A stretch of DNA of 41,216 bases from Clostridia bacterium (GTDB lineage Bacteria > Bacillota > Clostridia > Lachnospirales > Lachnospiraceae): NCBI GenBank assembly GCA_021201905.1, contig JAJQEA010000090.1, positions 2,554-43,769 on the forward strand, in the 5' to 3' direction. Shown here piece by piece: positions 1-9,065 of the stretch (the first letter of the stretch is position 1; every line of letters begins with the position of its first letter). The notes beneath the pieces were generated by a model. The model was not told the DNA's origin and searched no databases. It saw only the letters and a list, made by a program, of their open reading frames with translations. A program made the translations under genes and the position numbers.

Positions 1-41
1 CCGCTATTTCCTGCACCAATTATCAAGACCTTTTTACCCAT
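1..41 (-). CDS. Rossmann-fold protein, N-terminal fragment (runs off window)
   Basis: Only the first 13 codons are inside the window. They read MGKKVLIIGAGNS, a start followed at once by a beta strand and a glycine-rich GxGN nucleotide-binding turn, as in NAD(P)-dependent dehydrogenases. The start codon overlaps the stop of the preceding dehydrogenase gene by 8 nt (ATGGGTAA), so it is translationally coupled and is the next gene of the catabolic operon. The family cannot be fixed from so few residues. A second polyol or hexonate dehydrogenase is likely from context, which is inference. Confidence 0.5.
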   Translation of the reverse strand, partial: MGKKVLIIGAGNS

Positions 42-1222
42 GAATCCATCCCTTCTTTTTTAAACAGTCAATTTTCTCCTTGACTTTTTTACCCAGAGAT
101 TCTTCCGGATTTATCATACATATTTTCGTTAAAACCCCATCTATCCCAAGCTGTTCTCTAAGACTCATAAGTTGCATTGCAGTTTCATCTTGATGATTGT
201 CAGACTGATAGTAGATTGCTGCAGCCAAGGTAACTGCCAGCGCATCTACAACTCCGCCTTCTTTTTCTATCAATCGGGCGGTTCCTACAATCCGGTCCTC
301 CGGGCCAAGTTTTCTAACAGGATCCCGTCCATGCCTTTCTAAAAAATCTGTTACGCTGCGGTCCTGATACTTTTGTTTTGCCATCTCTGAAAAATGCTGC
401 TGCTCTTCCAGGGATACGCCCAGCGCTGATGCGATTGCAGGATTCATTTCCCCATGAACCTTCTCAACTATCTCACAAATCTCCGGGTCATTTGCAGCGT
501 CTGCCAGATACTTAAATCCTTTAAGTATTCCAATATATGCGATAGTTGCATTGGTAGTATTGAACGTGTAGATTTTTCTTTGTAAGAACTTCTCAAAATT
601 ATGAGTGTATTTGATTCCCAGCAAAGGGATGGGATTACCCTTCAGACGTTCCGCATCCACCGGCAATTCCCAATAGTTCGTTACCGAGACAGTATTCACA
701 TCAACAGCCAGCATTTCCTCCGTCGGTTCAATTCCGGAACGAAGGATCGCTGCTTCAGATATTCCAATATGTGCAATGAATTCTTCTTTCAGTGCATTCT
801 CAGACAGTTTTTCCAAAATAAATTCCTGAAGCTGTTTTGCAGGATTTTTCCAATTTTCACAGGTAATAAGGGAGATTTGTTTATTTCCCCACTTCCCAGC
901 TGTCAAAACAAAGGCCTGTGCAATTGTTTCGGACAAACTGTTAAGATTCTTACCTCCTACGGATGAAAATACAACATCGGATTCCAGCAAAGAAGATGCA
1001 ACAGTTGATATATCCTCGGAACAGACACATTGAAAGCCCGTTATCCATTCTGATTCCTTCTCGTTGCCCATTACATTAACGTAGTATTTTCCATTTTGAT
1101 TCAGCGCTTTTACCAAGTTCGTATTTACATCAATAAACGTGATATCATAATTACTTCTCTGAAGAAGTTGAGCAATGAAACCACGCGCAATTTTGCCTCC
1201 GCCAAAAAATTGCAGCTTTCAT
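34..1222 (-). pseudogene. Mannitol-1-phosphate 5-dehydrogenase-like protein, frameshifted at its 5' end
   Basis: The continuous reading frame (34-1116) carries the body of a mannitol dehydrogenase family protein (long-chain polyol/hexonate NAD-dependent reductase) but lacks the Rossmann glycine motif. That motif lies just upstream in the same frame as GGGKIARGFIAQLL followed by a TFIDVN strand. The natural start is ATG at 1222, with AGGAG (1231-1235) 8 nt before it. From there MKAAIF enters a run of six T (complement of A 1204-1209). With five T it would continue in frame into FGGGKIARG; with six it does not. So the gene is one base out of frame as given. Repaired, it would be about 395 residues, normal for MtlD-like enzymes. 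The body holds an SVTNYWELPVD segment and a C-terminal helical domain. It overlaps the kinase gene upstream and the next gene downstream. A sequencing error is the simplest explanation. Probable role: oxidation or reduction of a polyol or keto-sugar phosphate in the operon's pathway; substrate unknown. Confidence 0.7.
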
Positions 1223-2717
1223 CTGTGTATCTCCTCATAATAATTTTTTTCAATTCATGGTACAATGCTATAAAACGCCTGTATTTTTTATCGTAATATG
1301 AGTATAATTCCGCATTTGGCTTAAAAACACGCTCAGACGCTGGCAGAAGACGGTTCAAAGTCTCCATACTCCAGTCCGGATGCAGTGCACGCATAGCCAG
1401 GACCGCCGCTCCTGTACACCCAGCCTCTGTTTGGCTCATCCTCTCAAACGGCACTCCTATCACATCAGCTTTCATTTGCGTCCATACATCACTTTTGCTT
1501 GCTCCCCCGGAAACAACTATTTTCCCCGGCTTTACAGGAAATCTTTCGTACATAGCTTTAAGAGCAAAACAAACGCCTTCCAGAACGGACCAAGCCATAT
1601 GTTTTTGTTTATGCATTCTTCCCAATCCAACCCAAGAACCGCGGATTAAGGTATCATTCCATGGATTCCGTTCCCCCTCAATATAAGGTACAAAGATTAA
1701 TTCCTCCACCTCATCAAGCGGAAACCGCTCATATGGCGCCAGCTGTTCAAAGCACTCCCCGACAGAAACATACTGCATTATGTCTTTTGCAAACCATTCA
1801 GCTGCTTGTCCTCCGGAAGAAGTAACACCATAATATAAATTACTGTGGTTCAAAAACGGGACTTTATTTAATCCCTCATAACGTTCCCCACTTACGTCTT
1901 CCATGGAAACCACTCCAAAATGTTCTGAAGTTCCGGTCATATCCACACCCACGCAGCCTGTGGGAAATCCTGTCATTCCTAAAAATGCTGCATTCATGTC
2001 ATTCCATCCCACCACAACAGGTATACCCACGGCCAAAGCTTCCATTCCCTCCACATTTGCCTTAAGGTTTCCCGCTATTTCAAACGGCTGCTTTACTTTA
2101 GGAATTATTTTCCCAGAAATACCTATAAATTCCATAATTTCCGGAATAGGATCGCCTGTCTCCTGGTTTACAATTCCTTTCAGGCTCGTAGCATCCGAAA
2201 CCCACTCACCTGTCAGTTCATGTATTACAATCTCTTTGAGCTGCACAAAGTATTTCGCGCTTGCTACAGCTTTCGGACAGTGTCTTTTTAACCACTTTAG
2301 TTTTGCTAAACTATAGGCAGGCGTTACCATCATATCCATACCTGTCAGTTTAATAATTTCATGCTTTGGAAATGCTGCAACAAATTCTTCCGCCTCCGAT
2401 GCCGCCCTTTTATCCATCCAGGAGAGGATATTCGTAAGAGGCCTGTCATCGCATCCTACCAGACACTGGGCTGATGCCTGCGAACTAATACTGATAGCCT
2501 GGACCTCTTTCAGCGCCGGCAGCTTTTGTTCCAGTTCTTTGACAGCAGCACGAACCCCTTTAAGAATCTCAGATAGGTCCTGCTCTACCCATCCGTTTTC
2601 TAAAATCTGTACTCCGTATCCACCCTTTCCATAGGCAAGCACTTCCAATTTCTCTGTAAATACCGTGGCCTTACATGAAGAAGTGCCTATGTCAAATGCT
2701 AAAATAAATGGTTTCAT
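1125..2717 (-). CDS. FGGY-family carbohydrate kinase (xylulokinase-like)
   Basis: An FGGY sugar kinase phosphorylates a sugar or polyol with ATP in the cytoplasm. The N-terminal phosphate-binding strand FDIGTSSCKATVF starts at about residue 6. A segment like the substrate-binding GWVEQDL motif follows at about 50. The C-terminal domain has SSGGQAAEW, the adenosine motif VSGGASKSDVW and the TEAGCTGAAVLA helix, all in xylulokinase order. I chose ATG 2717 because it begins directly with the first strand. An upstream ATG at 2735 overlaps the previous stop (ATGA) but lacks a good ribosome site. The last 30 or so residues run over the start of the dehydrogenase gene and depend on the doubtful T6 run; with five T the protein would stop at 1151. 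Substrate is not deducible: a ketose, sugar acid or polyol all fit. Confidence 0.9.
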   Translation of the reverse strand: MKPFILAFDIGTSSCKATVFTEKLEVLAYGKGGYGVQILENGWVEQDLSEILKGVRAAVKELEQKLPALKEVQAISISSQASAQCLVGCDDRPLTNILSWMDKRAASEAEEFVAAFPKHEIIKLTGMDMMVTPAYSLAKLKWLKRHCPKAVASAKYFVQLKEIVIHELTGEWVSDATSLKGIVNQETGDPIPEIMEFIGISGKIIPKVKQPFEIAGNLKANVEGMEALAVGIPVVVGWNDMNAAFLGMTGFPTGCVGVDMTGTSEHFGVVSMEDVSGERYEGLNKVPFLNHSNLYYGVTSSGGQAAEWFAKDIMQYVSVGECFEQLAPYERFPLDEVEELIFVPYIEGERNPWNDTLIRGSWVGLGRMHKQKHMAWSVLEGVCFALKAMYERFPVKPGKIVVSGGASKSDVWTQMKADVIGVPFERMSQTEAGCTGAAVLAMRALHPDWSMETLNRLLPASERVFKPNAELYSYYDKKYRRFIALYHELKKIIMRRYTDESCNFLAEAKLRVVSLLNFFREVIMISRLLM

Positions 2718-2731
2718 TTTTTCGCTTATCC

Positions 2732-3721
2732 TCATTCATAGCGGTTGACTGCATCGAACTCAATTTCAGACTCCGGAAAATCAATTCGTTTTACAAATTC
2801 AAACGCTTCCCTCACTCCAATATCCCGGTTCATCCCATTATCTTCCCACTCGACTGTAAGTGCTCCGTGATAACCGCTTTGATTTAACTCCCTGATAATC
2901 TCCTCGAACGGGACATCGCCGTGTCCGGGAGTTCTGAAATTCCATGCGCGGCGGTTATCTCCAAATGGAAGATGGGAACATAAAATGCTGCTTCTCCCGT
3001 CGAGTGTGATCTTCACATCTTTTATATGGACATTAATTACCAACTCCATAAAGTCACGAAGAAACAAAACAGGGTTCATTCCCTGCCACAAAATATGGCT
3101 GGGATCATAGTTTAGCCGGAATGCCGGGTGATAGTCCAATGCCTTCACCAGCCTTTTTAATGTGTAATAATCATATGCAATCTCTGTAGGATGTGGCTCA
3201 AACGCCAATTTCACTCCCTGGTGTTCAAACTCATCCAATATTGGAATCCAACGCTCGGCAATCTGTTGAAAGCCCTCTTCTACTAATTGTTCGGTTCTCC
3301 TGGGATATGCATAAAACATATTCCATATAGGAGAGCCTAAAAAAGAATGGACAATAGAACATCCCATTTTTTTTGCCGCCTCAGGTGCTTTAAACATCTC
3401 CTCCATTGCCCATTTCCGTATATCCTCCGGCTTTTGGCGATATTTTTGAGGCACTAATGTATCATACCGGATATCATATATATCTCCTATACATTTACCG
3501 ATGTAGGCCGCAGAAATTGCATTTAGCGACAAATTATTTTCTTGCAGCTGACTCAGTTGTTGTTCACAATAAAAACAGTCGCTTCCAATCCGGTCCAAAT
3601 CCAACATTTCAGGGCGAAATACTAAATCCACTCCTTGAAATCCAATCTCCGATGCCATATTCAAAAATTCAGTTAACTTCAGGTCAACCCATTGTCCCGC
3701 AAACAAACTGATTCTCCTCAT
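2732..3721 (-). CDS. Sugar phosphate isomerase/epimerase (xylose isomerase-like TIM barrel)
   Basis: This is a 329-residue protein of the AP-endonuclease-2/xylose-isomerase-like TIM barrel superfamily, which includes hexulose epimerases, IolE and IolI. Visible barrel strands include IGFQGVDLVF near residue 27, the metal-ligand strand KLAFEPHPTE near 173, LNYDPSHILWQG near 203, NVHIKDVK near 230, GHGDVPFEEII near 266 and ALTVEWED near 285. The Glu, Asp, His and Glu residues on these strands are the expected divalent-metal ligands. The start at 3721 follows a GAGGTAGG ribosome site. The stop lies just before the kinase start, so the two are coupled. It probably isomerises or epimerises a sugar before phosphorylation by the kinase; which sugar is unknown. 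Confidence 0.88.
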   Translation of the reverse strand: MRRISLFAGQWVDLKLTEFLNMASEIGFQGVDLVFRPEMLDLDRIGSDCFYCEQQLSQLQENNLSLNAISAAYIGKCIGDIYDIRYDTLVPQKYRQKPEDIRKWAMEEMFKAPEAAKKMGCSIVHSFLGSPIWNMFYAYPRRTEQLVEEGFQQIAERWIPILDEFEHQGVKLAFEPHPTEIAYDYYTLKRLVKALDYHPAFRLNYDPSHILWQGMNPVLFLRDFMELVINVHIKDVKITLDGRSSILCSHLPFGDNRRAWNFRTPGHGDVPFEEIIRELNQSGYHGALTVEWEDNGMNRDIGVREAFEFVKRIDFPESEIEFDAVNRYE

Positions 3722-3732
3722 TTACACCTACC

Positions 3733-4956
3733 TCACTCATTTAAAACAGCTCCTGTTTCAAGAAAATCCTTCCATACAATAGCCGCGCATCCTGCATAGT
3801 CAAGCTGCATATTTCTTATGCTGTTGCAGATGACTGTGGAATTGGTGTCCACCGCTTTTTCTTTTATTGTTTGAATCAATTTGTCTGAAAACGCACTGCT
3901 TTCAAATGGACGGCCATAAAACACTATCTTTTGGGGGTTGATTGTACTGATAAGATTCGCTATCTGTACTGCAAGGAATTCAATTGCCCTATTGACAAGT
4001 CCCTTTACGTGCACCTCACCCAAGTCATAGCTTTGCAGAATGGTTTCCATATTAATCCTGGACTTATCACCATTTGTTATCTGATATAAAACAGGCAGAA
4101 TATTCCGGCTGTACTGTATCTCTAAAATCTTAGCCATAACATCAAATCCCACAATTGTTTCAAGGCATCCTCTCCGCCCGCACCTGCAGATATCACCATT
4201 AATATCTGCAATCATATGTCCCAGATTCATTGCCTGATAATCAGAGCCATCATAAATCTCTGTCGAGGAGATAAACGCCCCGCCTATAAGAGGTCCGTAT
4301 TTTATAAAAATCATGTTATCGGCATCATGATTAGATGACAGCATGTACTCTGCATACGCAATACATTTAACATTATTGTTTATTATCACTTTATAAGGCA
4401 TTCTTTTTTTGACAATTTCCATTACTTTCAAATTGTCTTCCCAAAGTCCGAAGGAACGCTTGCTTATTCCGTTTCTTGAATCAACAATCCCCTTTACCGC
4501 CAGGCCAATTCCCAAAATACTTGCTTTCTCTGCTTCGTCCAGTGTATCCAGGTATTCGTCAAACACATCGCATATGCAGTTAAGAATCGTTTCTCCACTC
4601 TCCGTCTCATCAAACTTCAGTGTTTTCATAAAAAAAATGTCTTCTTCAAAATTCAAGCAAAAAACATCAACTGAACGTGTCGCAATATATGCACAAAGCG
4701 CCTTGTATGAACTTTTATTCAAACACAGCAGCACTTCCCTGCGTCCACTTTTGGAATCATCAGACCGAACTCCATATTCCATTAAGATTCCTTCTTTAAT
4801 TAACTCATTCGTAATATTGGAAATTGTGGCTGGCGTCAGATTTAATTCTTTGGATATCTCCTTTCTGGAAATACCCGGCTTTTCATTCACCAGTTTCAAT
4901 ATTGCGCTACGATTTGATATTCTTAATTCAGATCCGTTTTTTCCAATAGTTGTCAC
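3733..4956 (-). CDS. ROK-family transcriptional repressor (XylR/NagC type)
   Basis: The first 75 residues hold a winged helix-turn-helix (ISRKEISKELNLTPATIS, then the wing region), followed by a ROK sugar-kinase-like sensor domain. The ROK zinc signature CRCGRRGCLE is present near residue 250, after the conserved GHM. XylR-type members repress sugar operons and release DNA when a sugar binds. Two GTG starts are possible. I prefer 4956 because AGGAG sits 8 nt upstream, whereas it lies only a base or so before the GTG at 4965. The gene is inside the catabolic operon, so it would be autoregulated. The 18-bp palindrome at the operon promoter (11822-11839) resembles the TTAGTT/AACTAA half-sites of XylR operators and is its likely target (inference). 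Confidence 0.92.
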   Translation of the reverse strand: MTTIGKNGSELRISNRSAILKLVNEKPGISRKEISKELNLTPATISNITNELIKEGILMEYGVRSDDSKSGRREVLLCLNKSSYKALCAYIATRSVDVFCLNFEEDIFFMKTLKFDETESGETILNCICDVFDEYLDTLDEAEKASILGIGLAVKGIVDSRNGISKRSFGLWEDNLKVMEIVKKRMPYKVIINNNVKCIAYAEYMLSSNHDADNMIFIKYGPLIGGAFISSTEIYDGSDYQAMNLGHMIADINGDICRCGRRGCLETIVGFDVMAKILEIQYSRNILPVLYQITNGDKSRINMETILQSYDLGEVHVKGLVNRAIEFLAVQIANLISTINPQKIVFYGRPFESSAFSDKLIQTIKEKAVDTNSTVICNSIRNMQLDYAGCAAIVWKDFLETGAVLNE

Positions 4957-4988
4957 GTTTTTCACTCCTATTTTTTTAAGTATGGTTG

Positions 4989-6302
4989 CTATTCAATCAT
5001 AACAAAGCCCATGATTTTTGCAAACTCCCTAATTGCATCTAAATAATCACCATAGACCATAGCAACATGATGTGCGACACCGGTTTCCGTAACGGTATTG
5101 ATTATTTCTCTTATGCTCTTTTCAAACCGCACTTTGCAGTATGTACCCCTCAAATCTTTTGACATGGGAATCACCGTGCCTCGTTCGGCAAAAACCCGGG
5201 TCTTTCCATTGGCAGTATCGATTCTCATAAAAGTGATCTGCCCGTTCTTCATGACAAAGTCTGCTGTCATTCCCTTTCCGCCATCTCTATAGTCGCTAAG
5301 AGAACGCTCGGATACTTCATCCCACAGTGTATATGGTGCTACTCCACAGTGCCACATAAGAGCATAATCTTCCTCAAAATTAACCTGAGAAAGGTCAGCC
5401 ATAAATGGCGCGTGACCTGCCAGACGTTTCACTGCCAACATTGACAGTGTTCCTTCAATATCGCCTTCACATCCAATCGTGTAACCAAGTCCCTGTAAAT
5501 AACTCATTGCTGCACATGGGGCCATTCCAAACACTTCTGCAAATTCCGGCCAGCATCTTACGGACAGTGCATCCAACTTCTTCTCTTCCATAAATATCTT
5601 CATGGACTCAGAAAGCTGCGCTACCTGCTCTACTTTAGACTCCTGTATACAATCACACTTATAAATATCAGAAATATCCTTGGCAGTAACCGGCTGCGGG
5701 GATGTGCCCTCCTTGCTGTATAATTCCTTTAGCTCATAATGATTTACAAGTATATCCGCATATTTATACAAGTCAAGGTCTGCTACATTAACATTAAAAA
5801 ATCCTTCGGCGCTATATCCCGCTATTCCCAGTTTAGCACCTTTTATTGCTTTTATCATCTTCATTGCGTCAATCCAATTAAAATCTATTTCACTTCCTAT
5901 GTTGCAAGTGAAATTTTTGATGCCGCTCTTATATAAATTGGATGCATTCAGATTAATGGCACAAACAGAATTCAGCCTTATCTTACCTCCGTTGTAAGGC
6001 AGTTCATCTAATGCCCATAAAAGAAGCGGCCGACGTATGACACTGTTGATAATCAACGGAATATGACCCAAATGGAATGTCCCTGATATAATAACGCATC
6101 CGTCCACCAGATTTGTCGCCATACATTTTGCCGCATCTTCAGCGTCCTCAGCCGTCACAAGCATTTTATCCCAAAGAATCCAGTCTACATCGGGAATCTC
6201 ATTAAGTTTTGATTTAATTCCCTCATATATTTCCGTTGCTGCTTTATAATCAAATGAATATTTACAGCAGCATACAACCCCTAATTTCACATTACCACAC
6301 AT
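4989..6302 (-). CDS. L-fucose/L-arabinose isomerase-like protein
   Basis: This 437-residue protein has the layout of the fucose/arabinose isomerase superfamily, which interconvert aldoses and ketoses with a divalent metal. The N-terminal Rossmann-like domain begins KLGVVCCCKYSFDY and contains VDGCVIISGTFHLGH. A second domain contains LGIAGYSAEGFF, and a C-terminal barrel contains MWHCGVAPY. Start choice: ATG 6302 has AGGA 7 nt upstream and begins at the first strand. Earlier in-frame starts (TTG 6350, ATG 6338) would add a charged tail and lack spacing. The metal-binding Glu and Asp cannot be assigned by eye, so isomerase activity is inferred from the fold. Many such proteins in catabolic operons have no known substrate. 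Confidence 0.82.
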   Translation of the reverse strand: MCGNVKLGVVCCCKYSFDYKAATEIYEGIKSKLNEIPDVDWILWDKMLVTAEDAEDAAKCMATNLVDGCVIISGTFHLGHIPLIINSVIRRPLLLWALDELPYNGGKIRLNSVCAINLNASNLYKSGIKNFTCNIGSEIDFNWIDAMKMIKAIKGAKLGIAGYSAEGFFNVNVADLDLYKYADILVNHYELKELYSKEGTSPQPVTAKDISDIYKCDCIQESKVEQVAQLSESMKIFMEEKKLDALSVRCWPEFAEVFGMAPCAAMSYLQGLGYTIGCEGDIEGTLSMLAVKRLAGHAPFMADLSQVNFEEDYALMWHCGVAPYTLWDEVSERSLSDYRDGGKGMTADFVMKNGQITFMRIDTANGKTRVFAERGTVIPMSKDLRGTYCKVRFEKSIREIINTVTETGVAHHVAMVYGDYLDAIREFAKIMGFVMIE

Positions 6303-6346
6303 TGTTTTTTCCTTTCCACATCCGTTCTTCCTATCCATCAAATCAA

Positions 6347-7501
6347 TCAAAGTAATATCCGCTCTCCAGTCTCTGAGGATTCCTTGATTGCATCTGCTAT
6401 CCGAGCTGCCTGGTATCCATCATAGAAACTGGCTGCTAACGTTCCCAAGGGTTCGTTCTTTGCTACATGTTCTATAAAATATGCCAATTCATTAATGTGG
6501 GCATGTTCCCAGCCGATTCCATGGCCGCGGGGCCACCATACACCCATAAACGGGTGGTCCCTGTCCACTTGTGTTACATTAACATCTGTAAATCCAGAAA
6601 TCTGTTTTACTGGTGTTTCCTTATAAAATACCCTGAGATAGTTAATCTCTTCCAGATTAAATACCAGTGTTCCTTTTGAACAGGAAATTTCAAACCTCAG
6701 GCAGTTCTTTCGCCCTGCCGCAATGGTTGCGAACCTTAATGTTCCAATGCCGCCGCTTTTAAATGCAACTACCGCCACTGCGTCTTCTTCACCCGGCACT
6801 GTTTTAGGTCCATCTTTTGACATTCTAACCGGATTGTAATTGGCTGTCATACCGGATACCCCGGCAATTTCACCCATAAGAAAACGGGCCATATCAATTA
6901 AATGTCCCCCTATTCCATAAGAAACCCCAGATGATTTTGGGCCGCTTGCATACCATAATTTCTCATAGGGCACCTCTTCAAATGCGCCCGTGTCCTGCAG
7001 ATAAGATCCATTAAAACTGTAGGGTTTCCCCATAATACCTGAATCAATTAGCTGCTTTGCCAATAAAACCGCAGGTATAAAACGATAGTTAAAACCGCAA
7101 ATAGCAAACTTTTTCTGCGCTTTTGCAAATTCGTAAAGTGTTTTTGCATCTTGGGAATTTGCAGCCAATGGTTTTTCACATACAACATGTTTCCCAGCCT
7201 TTAGAGACTCCATTGCTATTTTCATATGGGAAGCATCTCCGCTGCATATGTCCACCACGTCAACCGCTTCATTGTTTAATATATTCTGGTACCCTACAAC
7301 TCCCTGTTCAAATCCATAACGCTCTTTCGCCTCATTGGCACGTTCAAAAGAATGCTCCGAACATATGGACACCAGTCTTGGTTTAACCTGGTTATCATAA
7401 AACATATATTTCATAGTATGGTAGGCATTTGAATGGACCTTCGCCATAAATCCTGTTCCCACAAGACCTACACCTACAGGATTTGTTATACCGTTACTCA
7501 C
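6347..7501 (-). CDS. Gfo/Idh/MocA-family NAD(P)-dependent oxidoreductase
   Basis: The N-terminal Rossmann domain opens with VGLVGTGFMAKVHSNAY (GxGxxA/V type). It carries VDVVDICSGDASH and the family signature VCEKPLA near residue 110, whose lysine contacts substrate and cofactor. A C-terminal alpha/beta domain follows, with GIGGHLIDMARFLMGE near residue 197. Length (384) is normal. These enzymes oxidise or reduce hydroxyls of sugars and inositols. The start is GTG 7501, overlapping the stop of the ABC ATPase by 8 nt (GTGAGTAA), which indicates coupling. In this operon it is probably the first oxidative step on the imported sugar-like compound; position and substrate are unknown. Confidence 0.9.
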   Translation of the reverse strand: MSNGITNPVGVGLVGTGFMAKVHSNAYHTMKYMFYDNQVKPRLVSICSEHSFERANEAKERYGFEQGVVGYQNILNNEAVDVVDICSGDASHMKIAMESLKAGKHVVCEKPLAANSQDAKTLYEFAKAQKKFAICGFNYRFIPAVLLAKQLIDSGIMGKPYSFNGSYLQDTGAFEEVPYEKLWYASGPKSSGVSYGIGGHLIDMARFLMGEIAGVSGMTANYNPVRMSKDGPKTVPGEEDAVAVVAFKSGGIGTLRFATIAAGRKNCLRFEISCSKGTLVFNLEEINYLRVFYKETPVKQISGFTDVNVTQVDRDHPFMGVWWPRGHGIGWEHAHINELAYFIEHVAKNEPLGTLAASFYDGYQAARIADAIKESSETGERILL

Positions 7502-8264
7502 ACCACCACCACCTTATCAAGTCGGTTACCTGGTCACGCAATGCTACAAAGTCTTCATCTGCGATGTTCCTTGGCCTGGCAATATCATTATTAATTTCAG
7601 CCTTAACCTTGGATGGCTTGTTTGTTAAAACAAGAATTCTTTCCCCCAAATACACGGCTTCTTCGATATTATGCGTGATAAAAATAACGATTGTCTTTAT
7701 TCTTTTCCAAAGCTCAATCAGTTCGTCCTCCAACATATACCGCAACTCGATATCAAGCTGGCTATATGGCTCATCCATGAGCAAAAGAGTAGGCTGCGTT
7801 ACAAATGCCCTGGCAATCACAACGCGCTGCAACATACTGATCGACAATTGCGCCGGATAGTAACTGCGAAATTTTTGCAAGTTGACAATTTTTAATACAT
7901 CCTCCACTCGCTCATCCGCAATATTTTTTGGCACCCTCCTGAGTTCCAAACCAAAACGAATATTTTCCTCAACTGTAAGCCATGGCATGGTAGAAGCTTC
8001 CTGGAATACATAGGAAATATTTTGTTTTTTTAAATCAACCGCCTTACCATCAACTAATATTTCACCTTCCGTAATATCATAAAGCTTGGTTAAACTATTT
8101 AAAAACGTTGTCTTGCCACAGCCGGTAGGTCCAACAACATATAAAAACTCATTTTTAAATACGTCAAACGATATATCATCCAATACCTTCAAATCACCAA
8201 AACACTTTGTTAAATGTTTGACGTTTACCAAAACTTCCCGATTCGGAATCTTGTCATTATCCAT
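7494..8264 (-). CDS. ABC transporter ATPase, NitT/TauT (SsuB/TauB-like), with unusual signature motif
   Basis: This is one of two ATPases of the operon's importer. Walker A is GPTGCGKTT near residue 41, the Q-loop is YVFQEASTMPWLT, Walker B is LLLMDEP and the switch His is in FITHN. The signature motif reads LSISMLQR where nearly all importers have LSGGM(Q/R)QR: the two glycines that contact ATP across the dimer are Ile and Ser. The second ATPase of the operon has the normal LSGGMRQR. One normal and one degenerate subunit suggests an asymmetric heterodimer with one impaired ATP site (inference). The start ATG 8264 follows AGGAGGAAAGA. Length (256) is normal. Confidence 0.92.
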   Translation of the reverse strand: MDNDKIPNREVLVNVKHLTKCFGDLKVLDDISFDVFKNEFLYVVGPTGCGKTTFLNSLTKLYDITEGEILVDGKAVDLKKQNISYVFQEASTMPWLTVEENIRFGLELRRVPKNIADERVEDVLKIVNLQKFRSYYPAQLSISMLQRVVIARAFVTQPTLLLMDEPYSQLDIELRYMLEDELIELWKRIKTIVIFITHNIEEAVYLGERILVLTNKPSKVKAEINNDIARPRNIADEDFVALRDQVTDLIRWWWCE

Positions 8265-8273
8265 TCTTTCCTC

Positions 8274-9065
8274 CTACAACACCTTGTCCATAGACTCCGT
8301 AATATCCTGACGAATTCTTAGGAATTCCTGAGATGTATATAAGCGTGGACGCGGTATGTCTATTATGTACTCTTTCTTAACAGATGTCGGGCAGCTCTTC
8401 ATAACTATAATCTGGTCTGCAAGATACACAGCTTCCTCTATATTATTCGTCACAAAAACGATAGTCCTTTTCTGGTGCTCGTAAATCTTCAGGATTTCTT
8501 CCTGCATCAAATACCTTGTCTGCACATCCAGAGCTCCAAACGGTTCATCCATAAAAAGCACTTCCGGATTATTGGCATATGCTCTGGCAATTCCTGCTCT
8601 CTGTCTCATTCCACCCGAAAGGCTGTTGGGAAAGCTATTTTCAAAACCTTGGAGCCCCACAAGATTAATCAATTCCTGTGCCCGCTCCCGTCTTGTTTTT
8701 TTATCAACTTTGCGCGATTTTGGGCCAAATTCCACATTTTCCATTACAGTCAGCCACGGGAACAGAGAAATGGACTGATAGACTACTCCTCTCTCTATCC
8801 CGGGCTGTGTAACCAATTTCCCATTCTGGTATACCATGCCTGAATCTGCTGTATCCAGTCCCGCAAGAATATTCAAAAGCGTGGTTTTACCACATTCTCC
8901 CGGGCCAAACAATACTACAAATTCATTTTCATACACGGTCAAGCCCAAATCATCAATCACCTTAAGCGAAACAGGATTTTTTTTAGTCCCTGTTACAAAG
9001 GATTTACAAATATGCTCGCAGTTGATAATTGGCTTTTTATCCTTTATGTATTCCTGATATTCCAT
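8274..9065 (-). CDS. ABC transporter ATPase, NitT/TauT family (SsuB/TauB-like)
   Basis: This is the second nucleotide-binding subunit of the importer, with all consensus motifs: Walker A FGPGECGKTT near residue 54, Q-loop VVYQSISLFPWLT, signature LSGGMRQR, Walker B VLFMDEPFGALD and a switch region FVTNNIEEA. The switch His is Asn here (TNN instead of the usual THN or THD), so this subunit also departs from consensus at a catalytic position. ATG 9065 is chosen over the TTG at 9071 because AGGAAGG lies 7 nt upstream. The gene overlaps the end of the permease gene. It differs from its neighbour ATPase throughout, so the pair is not a recent tandem copy. Confidence 0.92.
   Translation of the reverse strand: MEYQEYIKDKKPIINCEHICKSFVTGTKKNPVSLKVIDDLGLTVYENEFVVLFGPGECGKTTLLNILAGLDTADSGMVYQNGKLVTQPGIERGVVYQSISLFPWLTVMENVEFGPKSRKVDKKTRRERAQELINLVGLQGFENSFPNSLSGGMRQRAGIARAYANNPEVLFMDEPFGALDVQTRYLMQEEILKIYEHQKRTIVFVTNNIEEAVYLADQIIVMKSCPTSVKKEYIIDIPRPRLYTSQEFLRIRQDITESMDKVL

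Noticed and set aside
1204..1209. Firm call of programmed ribosomal frameshifting
   Set aside because: The slippery heptamer is real, but no downstream pseudoknot was found and three similar one-base lesions elsewhere favour base-calling errors. Kept only as a finding.
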